A stretch of DNA of 27,233 nucleotides. It comes from Psilocybe azurescens. Taxonomy: Eukaryota > Basidiomycota > Agaricomycetes > Agaricales > Agrocybaceae. The DNA lies in NCBI GenBank assembly GCA_023853785.1, contig JAJIRX010000149.1, forward strand, positions 1 through 27,233, read 5' to 3'. A model generated the notes under the pieces. The model saw nothing but the letters and a program-made list of their open reading frames with translations, did no database searches and had not been told where the DNA came from. Positions 9,547-20,629 of the stretch are shown piece by piece (position 1 is the first letter of the stretch; the number at the start of each line of letters is the position of its first letter). A program made the translations under genes and the position numbers.

Positions 9547-11626
9547 CGTTGGTGGACTTGATATAATGCTCTACAAATTGTGACGGTATACATATAGCTT
9601 ATCTCTTTTTGAAGCAGTTCCGATGCACCAATTTACAGGCTGGCCCATGTTGCGATTACCGACTTTTCGTGTTCTCCCTTTGCCCTTTTGTTGTCCATGA
9701 AACACTTGAGACGGTTTAACGATGCTTATTTCAAAAGCCAAGGCGATCTATGACACCTTTCCGACATGAAGATCGCATCGCATAGAACACTGACGCGTAT
9801 ATATATACGTACACAGTAGTATGCTGTGTCATTTGAGAGGCCTGTGTCCTTGGTGAGGTGAGCGTTGATCTGATTGGGAGCTTGCTCCCCTCTATGCCGA
9901 TACCAAAATGTCTAAGCCCACGTGATCCGCTGGCTTTTTGATGGTCACCCCGTGAGAACTTTGAAAGCGGCGAGTAGCGAGCATAGCTCCTCATAGAGCA
10001 TGCCAGGCACTGGCATAGCGAAGCGTTCTCATTCACCTGCTCCGTGTCCAAATATCATCGCCTTCAGCATCTTGTTCTTGCTCCCTGCAATCAGCTCTCT
10101 GGAACAAACTCGGAATCGCATATCTCCGTTCAAAGGGTTCTCATAATCAGATTAACTTTACATGACGGTGATCAAGGCAATCAGATCCTGAGTGAGCGAG
10201 ACGCGAAAGGCTTCTTCCGAATAATGTATAACGCCGGTTCTTGGCATTCCTATGTATGCATCATGTCTCAAATGAACCATGCATGATGCACAGACTCTCC
10301 ATCTGCTGACACAACTTCAAGACGTGTTCAGTAGTAAGTAAGTCATCCAAGATCTTCTCCATCCTCTTCCTCTTCGTCGTCGGATTCATTGACCTTGATG
10401 GCTTATACGGCGCGTGAGTTGGTCGAGGCTTCCGTGTGGATGTCAGTTTTGTAAGAAAGGAGAAAATCACGCAAAGTGTGTATAAAATATAATTTAAGTC
10501 TTCTGGAAACAAAAAAATGCCCTAAAAACAAGAATTTTGTCCAGCCCGGTAGGGGTTTTGGCCCATTTTGCATCAAGATCGGCACTATGATAATGTATAA
10601 TTGACCCCATATAATACTACATAGTACATGTATTTGGATGTCTTGTCGATTATGTATAAGTATAAATAGAATGGCAGATGGGCGCGGTTCGCTTAAATTT
10701 AATTATGTCGTCCGCCTATAATATGAGTAGATTATTTGGTCAGGGGGAAGTTACTATACGTCCCTCAAGAGATAGGCTCGCAGCAGCGAAGAGGACGTAA
10801 AGAGATATAGTTGCGGAGAGGCAGACAAGGTGGTAGATATCCCTGGGCCTGAACTTTCAAGCGAAACCGAGAAAGAGACTGGAGGACAAGCCTCCATGTA
10901 ACATTGAGTACATCAACCATGCATGATCACGATGGCTACTAGGATGACAAGCTAAATACTCGTATGAAATCAAGAGCAACATTTAAATCGGCTGGCGGGT
11001 CTCACCGAGTAGGTCCTCGTGCTTTGTACAGGAAATACCGCTCCGCTCCATGCGAAGACCAAATCGGACATACGGGAATGGAGATGAAAATTTAAACCTC
11101 TCTCAGTCCCATGGCACACCCTCCAAAGCGGCGACCGGATGCATTCAAAGCGAGAGCTCTGTATCTTTAGTGAACCGCTGTAAATCTGGCGGCTCACCGC
11201 TTCATATACAGTCCAGAGTGGCTCAATAACATAGAGTATTTATAGCGCCAGTCGGTGGGACGGTTATTGCTTGTCGGATTGGCATGACCAGCTTACAACG
11301 GCGCTGCCAATGTGACAGCTCTGGTACCTGGCCCACCGATTGTCCCCACCAATAGTCTCTAGTCAGTGAATCAGTTCTGTGGCGTGGTGACCCGAAAGGA
11401 CCGGAGGTTGTCCGCAGTGGGTAACACGTCCGAAAGACGAGGACCTTGGACAAAGATAAAGATAGACTATCCTCAGATAGAGATACTGAGAGATTGAGAT
11501 ACTGAGAGATTGAATATCTTTCTATAATTAGACAGTGGTAAAGCTACATATTTGCTTGGCTGGCAAGATATGTTTCTCAGTTTTCCCCGCTCAGAAGATT
11601 CTGACAGCCCTCTCTATTAATCCACC
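9547..11626. other. Two-kilobase stretch without a supported gene
   Basis: All open frames here are short (about 60-106 codons), lack recognisable motifs and do not join through good splice sites. One weak hint on the minus strand, near 10345-10400, reads KVNESDDEEEEDGED before a stop. This could be the acidic tail of a lost protein, but nothing upstream of it extends the reading. A TATATATA tract lies near 9797-9806 and a 16-bp tandem duplication at 11480-11511. No transposase, reverse transcriptase or RNA gene was seen. Confidence 0.5.
11480..11511. repeat. Perfect tandem duplication of a 16-bp unit
   Basis: GAGATACTGAGAGATT occurs twice back to back (11480-11495 and 11496-11511), about 115 bp upstream of the membrane-protein ATG. 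It lies in a wider purine-rich GATA/GAGA stretch (about 11450-11515). It may be simple slippage or part of the promoter. Confidence 0.85.
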
Positions 11627-12471
11627 ATGGCCTCCACCTTATCTACGTCACTGTATACCTTAGCAATGACATTGTACACCTTGGGCATATATCGCGTTTA
11701 TTACTTCAAGAAGAGGTTCAGGTCCCAAGCAAACCCTGATGCAAGATCTGACCAAGATATTTACTTCGAAATGCTGGCGAGCTACCACCTGTGGGGAGAT
11801 ACTTTGTCAGAGATGAACGCAGCGTGGAGGGCAGCGCGCGATGTCTGCATTCTTCTTCTGTCGTATGTATTCACAGCTCAGAATCTCCATGATACAATTT
11901 GACGCCGGTGAAAACAGGCTCTCAATTGCCATTCTTCAGATCGATGTTGTCGCAGGGACCATATTTGCTCGAACGTCTGCGATCTCTGCTTTCCTGTTCG
12001 CCACAATGGGCCTCGTTTTGAGTCACCTATACACTTCCAAGAAGCTGGACCTGAACAGTAGAAACATAATAGATAAATGGGTTAAGGTATGCATCTTGTT
12101 ACCGCTCAACAGTGAGACCATCGAATAGCTAATGTGGCCCTTTGTCTGATATACCTACAGGCATCCATGAGCATTGATACAGTAATATCGGTGGAGTTCT
12201 GGGCGTGTTTGGTTTTACCCATTTCTTGTACAATCTGGTCAGTATTTTACCCAGTATTTATACATACATCTAATATTGAAGATCGTAAAGGTCGGGATTA
12301 TTCTTTATGGCAGCATTGACTATCGTTGCATACCCGAATGCAACAAGCCCCAACGCCACAGCAGGACGCATGGATAAAAGCTCCGTAACAGCGACCTTGA
12401 TATACTTTGCCCTTTTAATTTTGATTAAAGTCGTCAAAATATTCAGGGCAGTGAAAATACTGGTGGAATAA
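11627..12471 (+). CDS. Unrecognised multi-pass membrane protein, four exons, intact
   Basis: Exons 11627-11862, 11918-12086, 12161-12237 and 12291-12471. All junctions are GT..AG, phases agree, and the joined frame (about 220 residues) is open from ATG to TAA. The acceptor at 12290 restores the W codon and opens a 60-residue C-terminus that is missed if the last intron is read through. Hydrophobic segments lie roughly at residues 72-95, 100-118, 145-175 and 192-212. A charged loop (about 28-70) carries YYFKKRFRSQ and WRAARD, and two N-glycosylation sequons (NATSPNAT) precede the last segment. I do not recognise the family. The last intron and the absence of any indel, unlike most neighbours, support a real expressed gene. 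A receptor or tetraspan-like role would be a guess. Confidence 0.68.
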
Positions 12472-13117
12472 GAGCATTAAAAAATCGGTTTAAATCAGAG
12501 AAGAAGGGTAGTTAGAAGTACCAGACGGTTTTTATCTTCAAGTATCCACATTTATCGATTGATTTGTGCTTTATGTAGGGACAGATAAATGTTTTCAACC
12601 AAATGTACATGATACGATTTTCTTTTTACTTCCCTCTAGTGTCGTCTAATACCGCTAGTAATAAATTTATTAACCAGCGAGAGTCGCACTATGTAAGTGG
12701 TCAAACATAGTTAATTATTTTAGCAAGACAAGCTATGAGTAAGTACGAAAGGAGAAACCCACAACCACAACAATACTACTTAATGCTGACTAAATGAGCC
12801 GCATGGTTGAAGCTCAGCACTTATCTTTAGACTATCCGCTGTCTTATATTCTTCCTTGCGATATAAAAAGTTGCAAATGAGCTGCCTATACTTATGCTGG
12901 TAAATTTTCTTCTCTTATACATCTTGTGATCTAAAAATTAGACTGAACGGAGGCAAAATAACGCAGCCTAAGACTATAAATGGAAACTGTTCTACACCGA
13001 AAGTAAGGCGTTCAAACGCCGATCAACCGTGTACGTGAAGTCAGCGTCAACAATCAACAGAGTTTTCTCAGTAAGCATTAGTCTCCAATTGTATACCATT
13101 TGCTTTGACTCTTTCAA
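12472..13117. other. AT-rich intergenic region
   Basis: No coding sequence recognised. It should include the terminator of the membrane-protein gene. The sequence is AT-rich with many stops in all frames. No repeat or RNA gene identified. Confidence 0.55.
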
Positions 13118-13966
13118 ATGGCTTCCCCGGCCAGGAGGCAGCGTCCTTTACCGTCTCCCCTGCTCATACCTCCCTATGCAGTCATGGCAGAACCAGTACT
13201 CTTCTCCGATATCTAATAGAATCTATTCGTTCCAAGACCCCTATATTATACCCTCTGCATATCCCCCATATGCACCTTATCCTCCATCGGACCATTACGA
13301 AGAGCCTCCGACGACATCTATTCCAGTCAGAACAAAGGCTTCTATGACCTCTTAGTCATGATTCCTACTCCTCCATCTCGTCTACTCTGGAAAGCGCATG
13401 ACCCACCTGCAGAGCCTGTTCTGGCTGGCCCCAGATAGACTTGGAGCGCAATACAGCTACTAGGGCAATGCCCAAGAAAGGGCGGCGAGTAAGCAAAGAC
13501 ATGGTATCAAAACCCACAGGATTTGTGTATGCTCTTCAGAGTTATCTTTACTTTTTCTCTGACTGCGACTTAATCAATCATCTCGTACACGCCTCCGATG
13601 CTGACCAGCTGGAAGCTCTTCTAACGCGTTGGGGCCCAGATGGAGTTGGAAAGCTTGGAGGTTAGACGACCGTTCTAGCCCTCTCCTCACTATCCAATAA
13701 ATATCCAATGATCCTCACTGGGCCACCCGATCAAGAATTATATCAGGCAGAGGAATCAAGAAAAGGCTATCAACGAAGTAGTCAGCGGCCTCAAACCGTC
13801 TCAAGGTAGTAGACTAGGTAGACCCCTTTCCGGCCAGCTTCACGTTGTAAGCACTACCAGTGCCACTTCCTCTTCTCTCACGACAGTCGCCAGGGAAAAT
13901 GTAATGTTTACTTCTCCTTTCCCTGACGGTCTTCCAGGAAGAACTGGAAATTCTACCCTTCGATAG
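13118..13966 (+). pseudogene. Relic of a CRIB-domain (Cdc42/Rac-binding) protein
   Basis: Scattered pieces of one protein appear in order but in changing frames. First, a Pro-rich N-terminus from the ATG at 13118 (MASPARRQRPLPSPLLIPPY). Then Tyr/Pro-rich FQDPYIIPSAYPPYAPYPP near 13229, and KGFYDLLVMIPTPPSRLLW near 13336. The CRIB box follows at about 13469-13660 (GRRVSKDMVSKPTGF, an apparent intron, then HLVHASDADQLEALLTRW and GPDGVGKLG). Last comes PIKNYIRQRNQEKAINEVV from 13727, with a tail to TAG at 13964-13966. Family knowledge: CRIB motifs bind GTP-loaded Cdc42/Rac and serve polarity. Tandem stops near 13218, frame changes, and two introns whose acceptors no longer end in AG (before HLVHAS and before DPHWA) show real decay. 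The family is inferred from the CRIB core only. Confidence 0.6.
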
Positions 13967-13998
13967 GGGGTCTTCGATCTCATCGTGAGGTTCAAGAA

Positions 13999-15407
13999 AT
14001 GGATGATCAAGATCCTAGCTCCTTGTCGGAAACTGAACAAGTCGTAAAACCGCCGAGACTTATATCACCCTCTCTTGCAACTTTGGAAAAGGCTGTGGCT
14101 GCTCGCATCTATTTTGAGAATTTATATTTTCCACTCTTCCGGCACCCTTCATCGCGAGAACAGAGGAAATTAACTATGGAGAAGGATATGGTCGAAATGC
14201 AACTAACTTACCAACAGAAAGAGCAACTTCGAGCTCGATAGAGACAAAATGAGACCGATTATTTGCGAGAAAGGAGACAAAAAGTCGATGCCAGTGCATT
14301 TGTGAAGTTAAAAACAATTGGACACGGTAAACTCACTACTTTCCTTCAAATCCATCGTGCTATCTAACACCATCCAATTACAGGCGCGTTTGGAGTTGTT
14401 TCTCTCGTGAGAGATAAGTCTACGGGCAGCCTTTACGCAATGAAGCAGGTGTGTCGCGTGCTGGAGTATAGCAGCAGTACTAAACATCATACTTAGTTGC
14501 GTAAAGCTGACATGTTGAGGAAAGGCCAGGAAGACCACGTCCGTGCTGAACGCGATGTCCTCAAATCTGCGTCTTTGGTTCATACCCCGGGTGGGGCCGA
14601 GTGGATAGTAGGGCTATACTATAGTTTCCAAGACCGCGACCACCTCTATCTGGTCAGTATCGACATGTTATGTTCCCAAGATTACCGACTGCGGTCGCTT
14701 TTAATGTCGATTTCGTTTCATGTTATTAAATCCAATATTTTTATCCAGGTCCTGGAGTACATGGGCGGGGGTGACCTACTGAATCTTCTGATAGGGAGGG
14801 ACGTCTTTCAAGAAGACTTTAGCAGGTTCTACGTTGCCGAGATAACCCTTTTCTCATAGTGTGATGGCTCATACCCCTCAAGACTAACGTTCGGCTCGCA
14901 AGATGATTCTCGCAATAGAAAGCTGTCATCGCCATGGGTTTATCCATCGCGATATTAAACCAGATGTGTGTATTCTATGAGAATTGTATTTACACAGCTG
15001 ATCTGCAATCTCTTTGCCGACAGAACTTTTTATTCGACCCAGAAGGGCACATCAAGCTCATCGATTTCGGCTTAGCGTGAGTCTTATCCTCTCTCCATTG
15101 TACTTGGTGATCTAGCATTCTAACCGTCTATTTAGAACTGATCTCCATTGGGCTCACGATACTTCTTGTGGTTCACCATTTCGTCGTTGATCCTCAAATG
15201 ATAGGTATTAAATAAATCGTTGTCCCAGATTATGAACAACAAAGATTGCATCTGCTCCACAAGGATGGTATAGACCTCGAAGATTCTATTGGGGTTGCTG
15301 ACGGAAAGAAGACTAAGCGGATGAATCCCAAAGAAGTTGAACTTCTAATGGGTAGTGGCGAGGGGCAAGGAGGTATATTTACATGGCGCGAGAAAAACCG
15401 AAGAAAG
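13999..15407 (+). pseudogene. Truncated NDR/LATS-type AGC kinase relic
   Basis: Reads as the N-terminal two-thirds of an NDR kinase (Cbk1/Orb6/COT1 family, Hippo/MOR-type morphogenesis signalling). Present in order: the MOB-binding helix region (ARIYFENLYFPLFRH...EKDMVEMQLTYQQKEQLR), glycine loop GHGAFG, catalytic Lys in YAMKQ (14443-14445), LEYMGGGDLLNLL, HRDIKPDN (His codon 14945) and DFG (15063-15071). An NDR-type insert then runs to IFTWREKNRRK. Exons follow good introns and stay in frame, with no indels. Three lesions are clear: an in-frame TAG at 14239-14241 where relatives have Trp, an AT in place of the GT donor at 14842, and loss of everything after the insert (APE, activation segment, C-lobe, hydrophobic motif). 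The N-terminal leader is also missing. Introns are kept, so this came from a DNA-level duplication. Confidence 0.77.
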
Positions 15408-16288
15408 GTGCGATTTCGCAGTCAATCAAACCGAGAAACAAGGACCTACCTGAGGACGAAGAATGTGACTACGACTTCATACTCGACCCTGAGACACCAA
15501 TAAAACCTCCGTCTCCAATTAGCAACACGGGAAAGGCACGATTAATATTGGAGTGCGCTGAGTTCTTGAGTTGAATATGGTCAGCGAATTGCTGAAGAAA
15601 ATCCAAGAATTTTACGAACACAAAGGTATGTTGCGACCGTTGGTAGTATCTCAGACTCTAACAGAGGGATACCCGTATTGGGTATCTGTTCCGAAAGAGG
15701 ATGGGAGGCCGAGACTAAGTACTATAAGCATAAGACTCTTTGGTAACTCGGTCAGCAATTATAGAAATTAGTAATCTAGTATCTGTTTTCTTCAACAAGC
15801 AAGGTTTCTGTCGACGCAGTTGACGCTTCCCTAGTCATAAAGTCGTGCACAAAATTGATTGCGACAGTACCAGCCATTTTATTACTCTACTTTTAATTAC
15901 ATATAATATGTATGTATGTATGTGATCGTCAAAGGAACAACTAAAGCATGTCCAAAGGACGACGAGGGGGATGGGGAGTATGATCTAAATAAACAGAACA
16001 GGTATGTAATGTATGTATATACACATGGATGGATGGGATAGACTGAGATGGATGCGAATAGATATAGAAATACAAATATAAGGAGAAAACCAGGACGATA
16101 ATCATGCTTCGGTCGTGAGTATTTACAGCAGACGGACAGACGGACGAACGGGCGAGAGACAACGGCTATCCTGGGATTAGGGTTTGGCAAACGATTAGAT
16201 AGTTAACCATTGCCGTGTGTGAATGTTAGTTAATGCGGAGTACGGTGCTTGTCGATGATTTGAAGTGTCCGATAGGAGGGGGATCGAA
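15408..16288. other. Sequence after the kinase break; no supported gene
   Basis: Immediately after the kinase exon an open frame continues (about 15410-15574) with an acidic, Pro-rich stretch (NKDLPEDEECDYDF...ETPIKPPSPIS) that I do not recognise. A second short frame (15571-15771) has no motif either. From about 15900 to 16150 the DNA is rich in short tandem motifs (TATG, GATG, GACG). The rest is the 3' flank of the minus-strand PPR gene. Confidence 0.5.
15907..15922. repeat. TATG tetranucleotide microsatellite
   Basis: Four perfect TATG units, with related GTATGTAATGTATGTATATA near 16001-16020, GGATGGATGGG near 16027 and ACAGACGGACAGACGGACG near 16128. It lies in the 3' flank of the PPR gene. 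Confidence 0.8.
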
Positions 16289-19200
16289 TTATAGTGGAAC
16301 CGAGTGGTCCGTCAGGACGCCGCTGATACGGTTGTACACCGCCTCTGGGTATTGTCTGAAATCCAGTGAGATTAGAATTTAAGAGAGTCAAGAGAATCAA
16401 AGGTGACACACCTTTCTCTTAATCGTTCGAGAAGCGCTATAGCCGCGTCACGATTACCAGCACCAAGTTCTGCCCGTACTATCGCTTCCCACGTCGAGGG
16501 CTATTGATGAGAAGAAAAAAGATAAATCATCAACAAAGACCCACACTAATGATGGAGAGAAAGAATACGTACTTCACGGTACACAGGCTCCATAACAGGG
16601 ACTCCGGGCGAATTTGAAGGATCATGCGGCGCGTGATTATTAGGCGCAGCAACACCCGTAGGAGGGTCCAACAACGATTCAAACACGGCCCTCGCCTGGT
16701 CCATATCGTTCACATTCGCATATCCCTTGATCAAAAAGTTCGCGATGTACGCTGTCATGTGCACGCCGGCCTCGCTCATCTTGGACACGTACGCCGGGAT
16801 GAGGTCCGTCCTCTTATGCGCGACGATGACGTTGATGATCGCCTCGAAGACGACGGCGTCCGGGGCGGGGGCGCGCGGCATCTGGTGCATCGTTTCGAAG
16901 ACGGAGATGGCTTTGTCGAGGTCTCGGTTGACGCAGCCGTAGGCGTTGATGAGCGAGGCGAAATGCGCCCCGGTGATCTCGACATTCTTGTTCTTCTGCA
17001 GCTCAGCGAATGTAGCTTCCATCGATACAAGATCTATGGGTTCGATGGAGCCATAAGCGTCAAGGAGGAGCTATCAAACATGAGAAGGTAAATATACGCG
17101 TGAAAATAAGTCTTAAACAATCAACGTGCCTTGTATGTATGAGAAGAGGGTTTGACACTCGCTTTCCGCATCTCCTCCCGATAATAGAGGACGCTATTCC
17201 TGTTCGGCTTCGTAGTGCTGTACAGCTGCATCATCGTGTTGTAAGGGGGTACTCTGGGCTTGAAATCGGGAGCCTGAGTCATCTCAAGGTACAGCGACTC
17301 GGCCGCCAACACATCCCCAACACGAGCACAAGCACCGATGACAGCACCATAGGTGATAGACGAAGGCCGAATACCGCTAGCTTTCATCTGCTGGAACAAC
17401 TCCAACGCGTAGTCCGCCTTGCGCGCCTTGGACAGCTTCGAGATGATGTTATTGTAAAGATAGATGTTAGGCCGTACCCCACGCTCAATAGCTTCGTTGA
17501 AAAGCGCCAACCCCGCCGAAGCGTCGTCCGTGGTATCCTTGACATGCTGAATCAGCACACCATACGCGTCCGCCGACGGGCACCCACCCAGCTCGAGCAG
17601 CCGGTATCGGTGAACATGCGCCGCCTCGAGCCAGTCCGAGTGTCCCAGCGCGACGATCATGCTGCTCTCGATCAGCGCCCACGCGCCAAATTGCTGCTGT
17701 TCGTTGATCGTGGGGATGATGCCCTGCGCGATGGCGTACAGCTCGCGGACCTTGTCGACGTGCCGCATGCGCCCGAGGCCCTCGATGAGGCGGGAGAACG
17801 TGAGCGGGACGGGTACGACGCCCCGCTTCAGCCCCTCCTCCAAAGCGCGGTACCCCTTCAGAGCATCCATTTCCTGCTTGCGGCCCGTGTTCGGGAACAG
17901 GGCTTCATCGACGACTTGAGTGTGATAACGGTCGATCCGGAGGTTGGAGTACTCGCTCTCGGACGCGGGACTGGGGGTGCCTTCCATTCTTTCCACGTCC
18001 GGGTTGGGCAGCTCGTTCAACGCGCTCTGGAGGACAGAGTACGTGAGCTGATCGTACTGCTCGCCGGCCAAAGCATACGAAGGGCCCAATTTCGCGAGGA
18101 ACTGCTGTCGGGTTTCTTTATCGCTGTAAAGATGTCCTAGAACTTCCAGAGTCTTCCTCTGGGTGTCGTTCCTGAACGCGGTGAACTCGACGCCTTGGGA
18201 CGCCATGTCGTCCAACAGGGTAACAAAACCGTTAAACGCAAACTCCGGAACCTCGGGAAGGTTTTCAGGATTGCCGCTCATCGAATCGGCCTCGAAGTAC
18301 GCTGCATAGGAAAGAAGGATGTCCCAATCATTGTGGCTGAGGTCGGTAAACGGTAGTAGGTTCAAGAACCGCGCGCGACCATATGCGTGCAGGAGGTGGG
18401 GTGCGAACTTGAGCTGCTTGGTCAACGAGAGAGTGTGTGCCATCCGTGCCAGTGCCAGTGCAGAGAGAAAAGGAAGCTCGCCTTTTCCTTGAGCCATGAC
18501 GTTAGTAACGTGATCGATGAACTCCTTGGAAATTTTCTGCAGCCACTGAATTTGATGAGTGAGAGTGCCGTTGCTATCTGCCTGGAACTGTTCCAGAACA
18601 CTATTGGCCATCACATCGCAGGGCGTCTCCAAATGGCCTCTGGAAACAAACTGGTTGCAGATGTCGATCCTCATGTTCCATTTAGCCTGTGTTGAATCAT
18701 AATCGGCGAGGTCGTCCAACAAGAACTGCAGGGTTTGCAGAGCCGTTTGGTCGTCGAGTTTCTCAAGGTTGTCCATGTTAGCCCGGTGAATAAGGATGTG
18801 ATCGATTTGTCGCGTTTGGAGATTGTCCTCTGCGCCGATAGACTTGTAGATAGTGTACAACCGATTGAGTTCCTGGAGATTGCCCTCCGCTGCCAGTGCA
18901 TCAAGCACCAAGTGCCAGGCAACACTGTCAGGTCGCATAGCCTTGCCGCCCAAACCTTCAAAGGGACTCAAAGGAGTTTTTCCTGTGTCAAAAGCTGGTT
19001 GAACCATGCCAAAGCCGACTGCAGGTCGCCCCGAGAAGGAAACCGGCAATAACAGTAGTGAACGTGGACGAAGTGGCGATGGGCGTTTCATGGGGCAAGA
19101 ACTGGTCGCCTGCGGTAGAGTTGACCATGCGTTCAACGAGCTCGATGGCTTTGTCTGGCTGCTCGGCGCGAAAGTAGGCCTCGATCATGACGTTCCAGAC

Positions 19201-20629
19201 GAGAATCTGCGACCGGCGTTCAGCGTCGGCAAGCACGATATGGTGGCGCCTGAGCTTGCCCGACTGCGATGCACTTAGGAAGGCTTCGAAGATATGTTCC
19301 GCTTCTTCGATCTTCTTCGCGTTGGAGAACGTCAGGATAAGGTACTGATAGATATTAATGCCGATTTTCATGTCCTTGATGGCTTCCATCTGTGCAAAGA
19401 TGTGGATAGCAGCATTGACGTCGGTATGATTCGCGCATGAAGCCAGCAGCTTGGCGTAAGTCGAGTGTGAAAGACGATCCCTTGCTCCGATAGCTAGGAC
19501 ACCTTCGAACAGGGACATAGCCGAAGGGAAATTGTCTTCTTCCTTGAGCTTCACAATTCTAGCCTGATCACTGGGCAGCGACGCAACCTCCATCCGACCA
19601 ACAAGTGGTGTCTGTTTGTGGCGCATCTCTAGGGAGATTATCGCTTTGTGGATTTCCGTATCGCGAGCAAGAAGAGCTTGAATCAGATTCTCGTATGTCT
19701 GGACGTTGGGGACCACCGATTGGCTCAACATGGTGTTGTAGAGCTTGATGATGTTGGAAAGAGGATGCCCAGCGGGGCGAGTAGAGACCATGGCGTGCAG
19801 CGCTGCATTGAATTCCTCCAATGTAACCTTGCTTTTCCTGAGCAGATGGCGCACGACGTCCGCGACCGCGACTTCGTCGGAACCTTTTGCGAGACGTTCG
19901 AGTTGTACAACAAATTCAGATTGGGTGGGGAAGCTGGAGCTGGGGAAGGGGATACTCTTCCTTTTGAACGGGGATGGCATTGTTCTTTGTCTGCTCTTTG
20001 GCGCCTTCCGGAGGGATTGGCACAGATGGTGTGAGTAAGGGACTCAACGGCGCAGATGTTGAATTTCGGCGAACACGGAGGGGACCAGACACTGAATCTA
20101 CAGGGTCTGCGGCGAGAAGTCTTTCCTTTGCTGAGGCCAATGTCTCCACGGGAGCGAATGTTTGTTTCCCCGAGTGTGCAGTTGCACAGTTTTGAGAACG
20201 CCCAACTTCTCACCACGCTCAACGCGGCCTGAGACACCCATGGAAACGCTCGAGCTGCGTATCCGATGCCTTTTTGCGACCTTGGCAAGACAGGTCTTCG
20301 TGGGGTGAGATCCTCGTTCTCATCTGTCTGAGACGAGAATCCATCGTGCGAGGTGATTGCATTTGCATGGGTCACTGCCCGTCCAGCGTTCTAGAAATAT
20401 AGTCAAAAGAGATGATAATCGCCAAATATGAGTCACATACATTATATCCATAAAATCGACTGCCTGCATTGTATTTGGAACCGCCTGGACCTGGGCCATT
20501 ACCCCAGCTCGAGCCTGAGCCCGACGAAGGACCTGACGACTGGAGCTGCAGAACATTTCTAAGGGTGTGTGTTTGATTCTGAACAACCGCGACGGCGCGA
20601 GTTGTGCTATGGAGAATGTGAGGCAGCAT
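16289..20629 (-). CDS. Large mitochondrial pentatricopeptide repeat (PPR) protein, frameshifted in its N-terminal half
   Basis: Five exons, transcript order: 20629-20441, 20390-17130, 17070-16573, 16500-16412, 16355-16289; about 1,370 residues. The N-terminus (MLPHILHSTTRAVAVVQNQT, no acidic residues) suits a mitochondrial presequence, followed by a Gly/Ser-rich linker. PPR motifs run through the C-terminal half, for example VPPYNTMMQLYSTTKPNRNS, NIYLYNNIISKLSKARKADY and SSITYGAVIGACARVGDVLA. Family knowledge: such proteins bind organellar RNA and control translation or stability of mitochondrial transcripts; basidiomycete Cya5-like proteins have this size. The frame must be shifted at 20271-20275 (A-run), 20170-20173, 19923-19930, 19029-19032 and 18977-18981, each a short homopolymer. 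Between these points the protein reads well, and 17130-18976 is uninterrupted. The third exon is reached through a GC-AG intron (17129-17071). Stop TAA at 16291-16289. The exact RNA target cannot be inferred. Confidence 0.85.

Noticed and set aside
9731..10512. Several 80-106 codon frames between the coilin-like and membrane-protein genes
   Set aside because: No motif, no supported introns, and length within chance expectation.
16624..17091. 155-codon plus-strand frame
   Set aside because: Antisense of PPR exon 3, which has clear PPR motifs and splice junctions on the minus strand.
17100..18140. 346-codon open frame on the plus strand
   Set aside because: It is the antisense shadow of the uninterrupted part of the PPR gene; it is Arg/Val/Asp-rich in a mirrored-codon way and has no motif.
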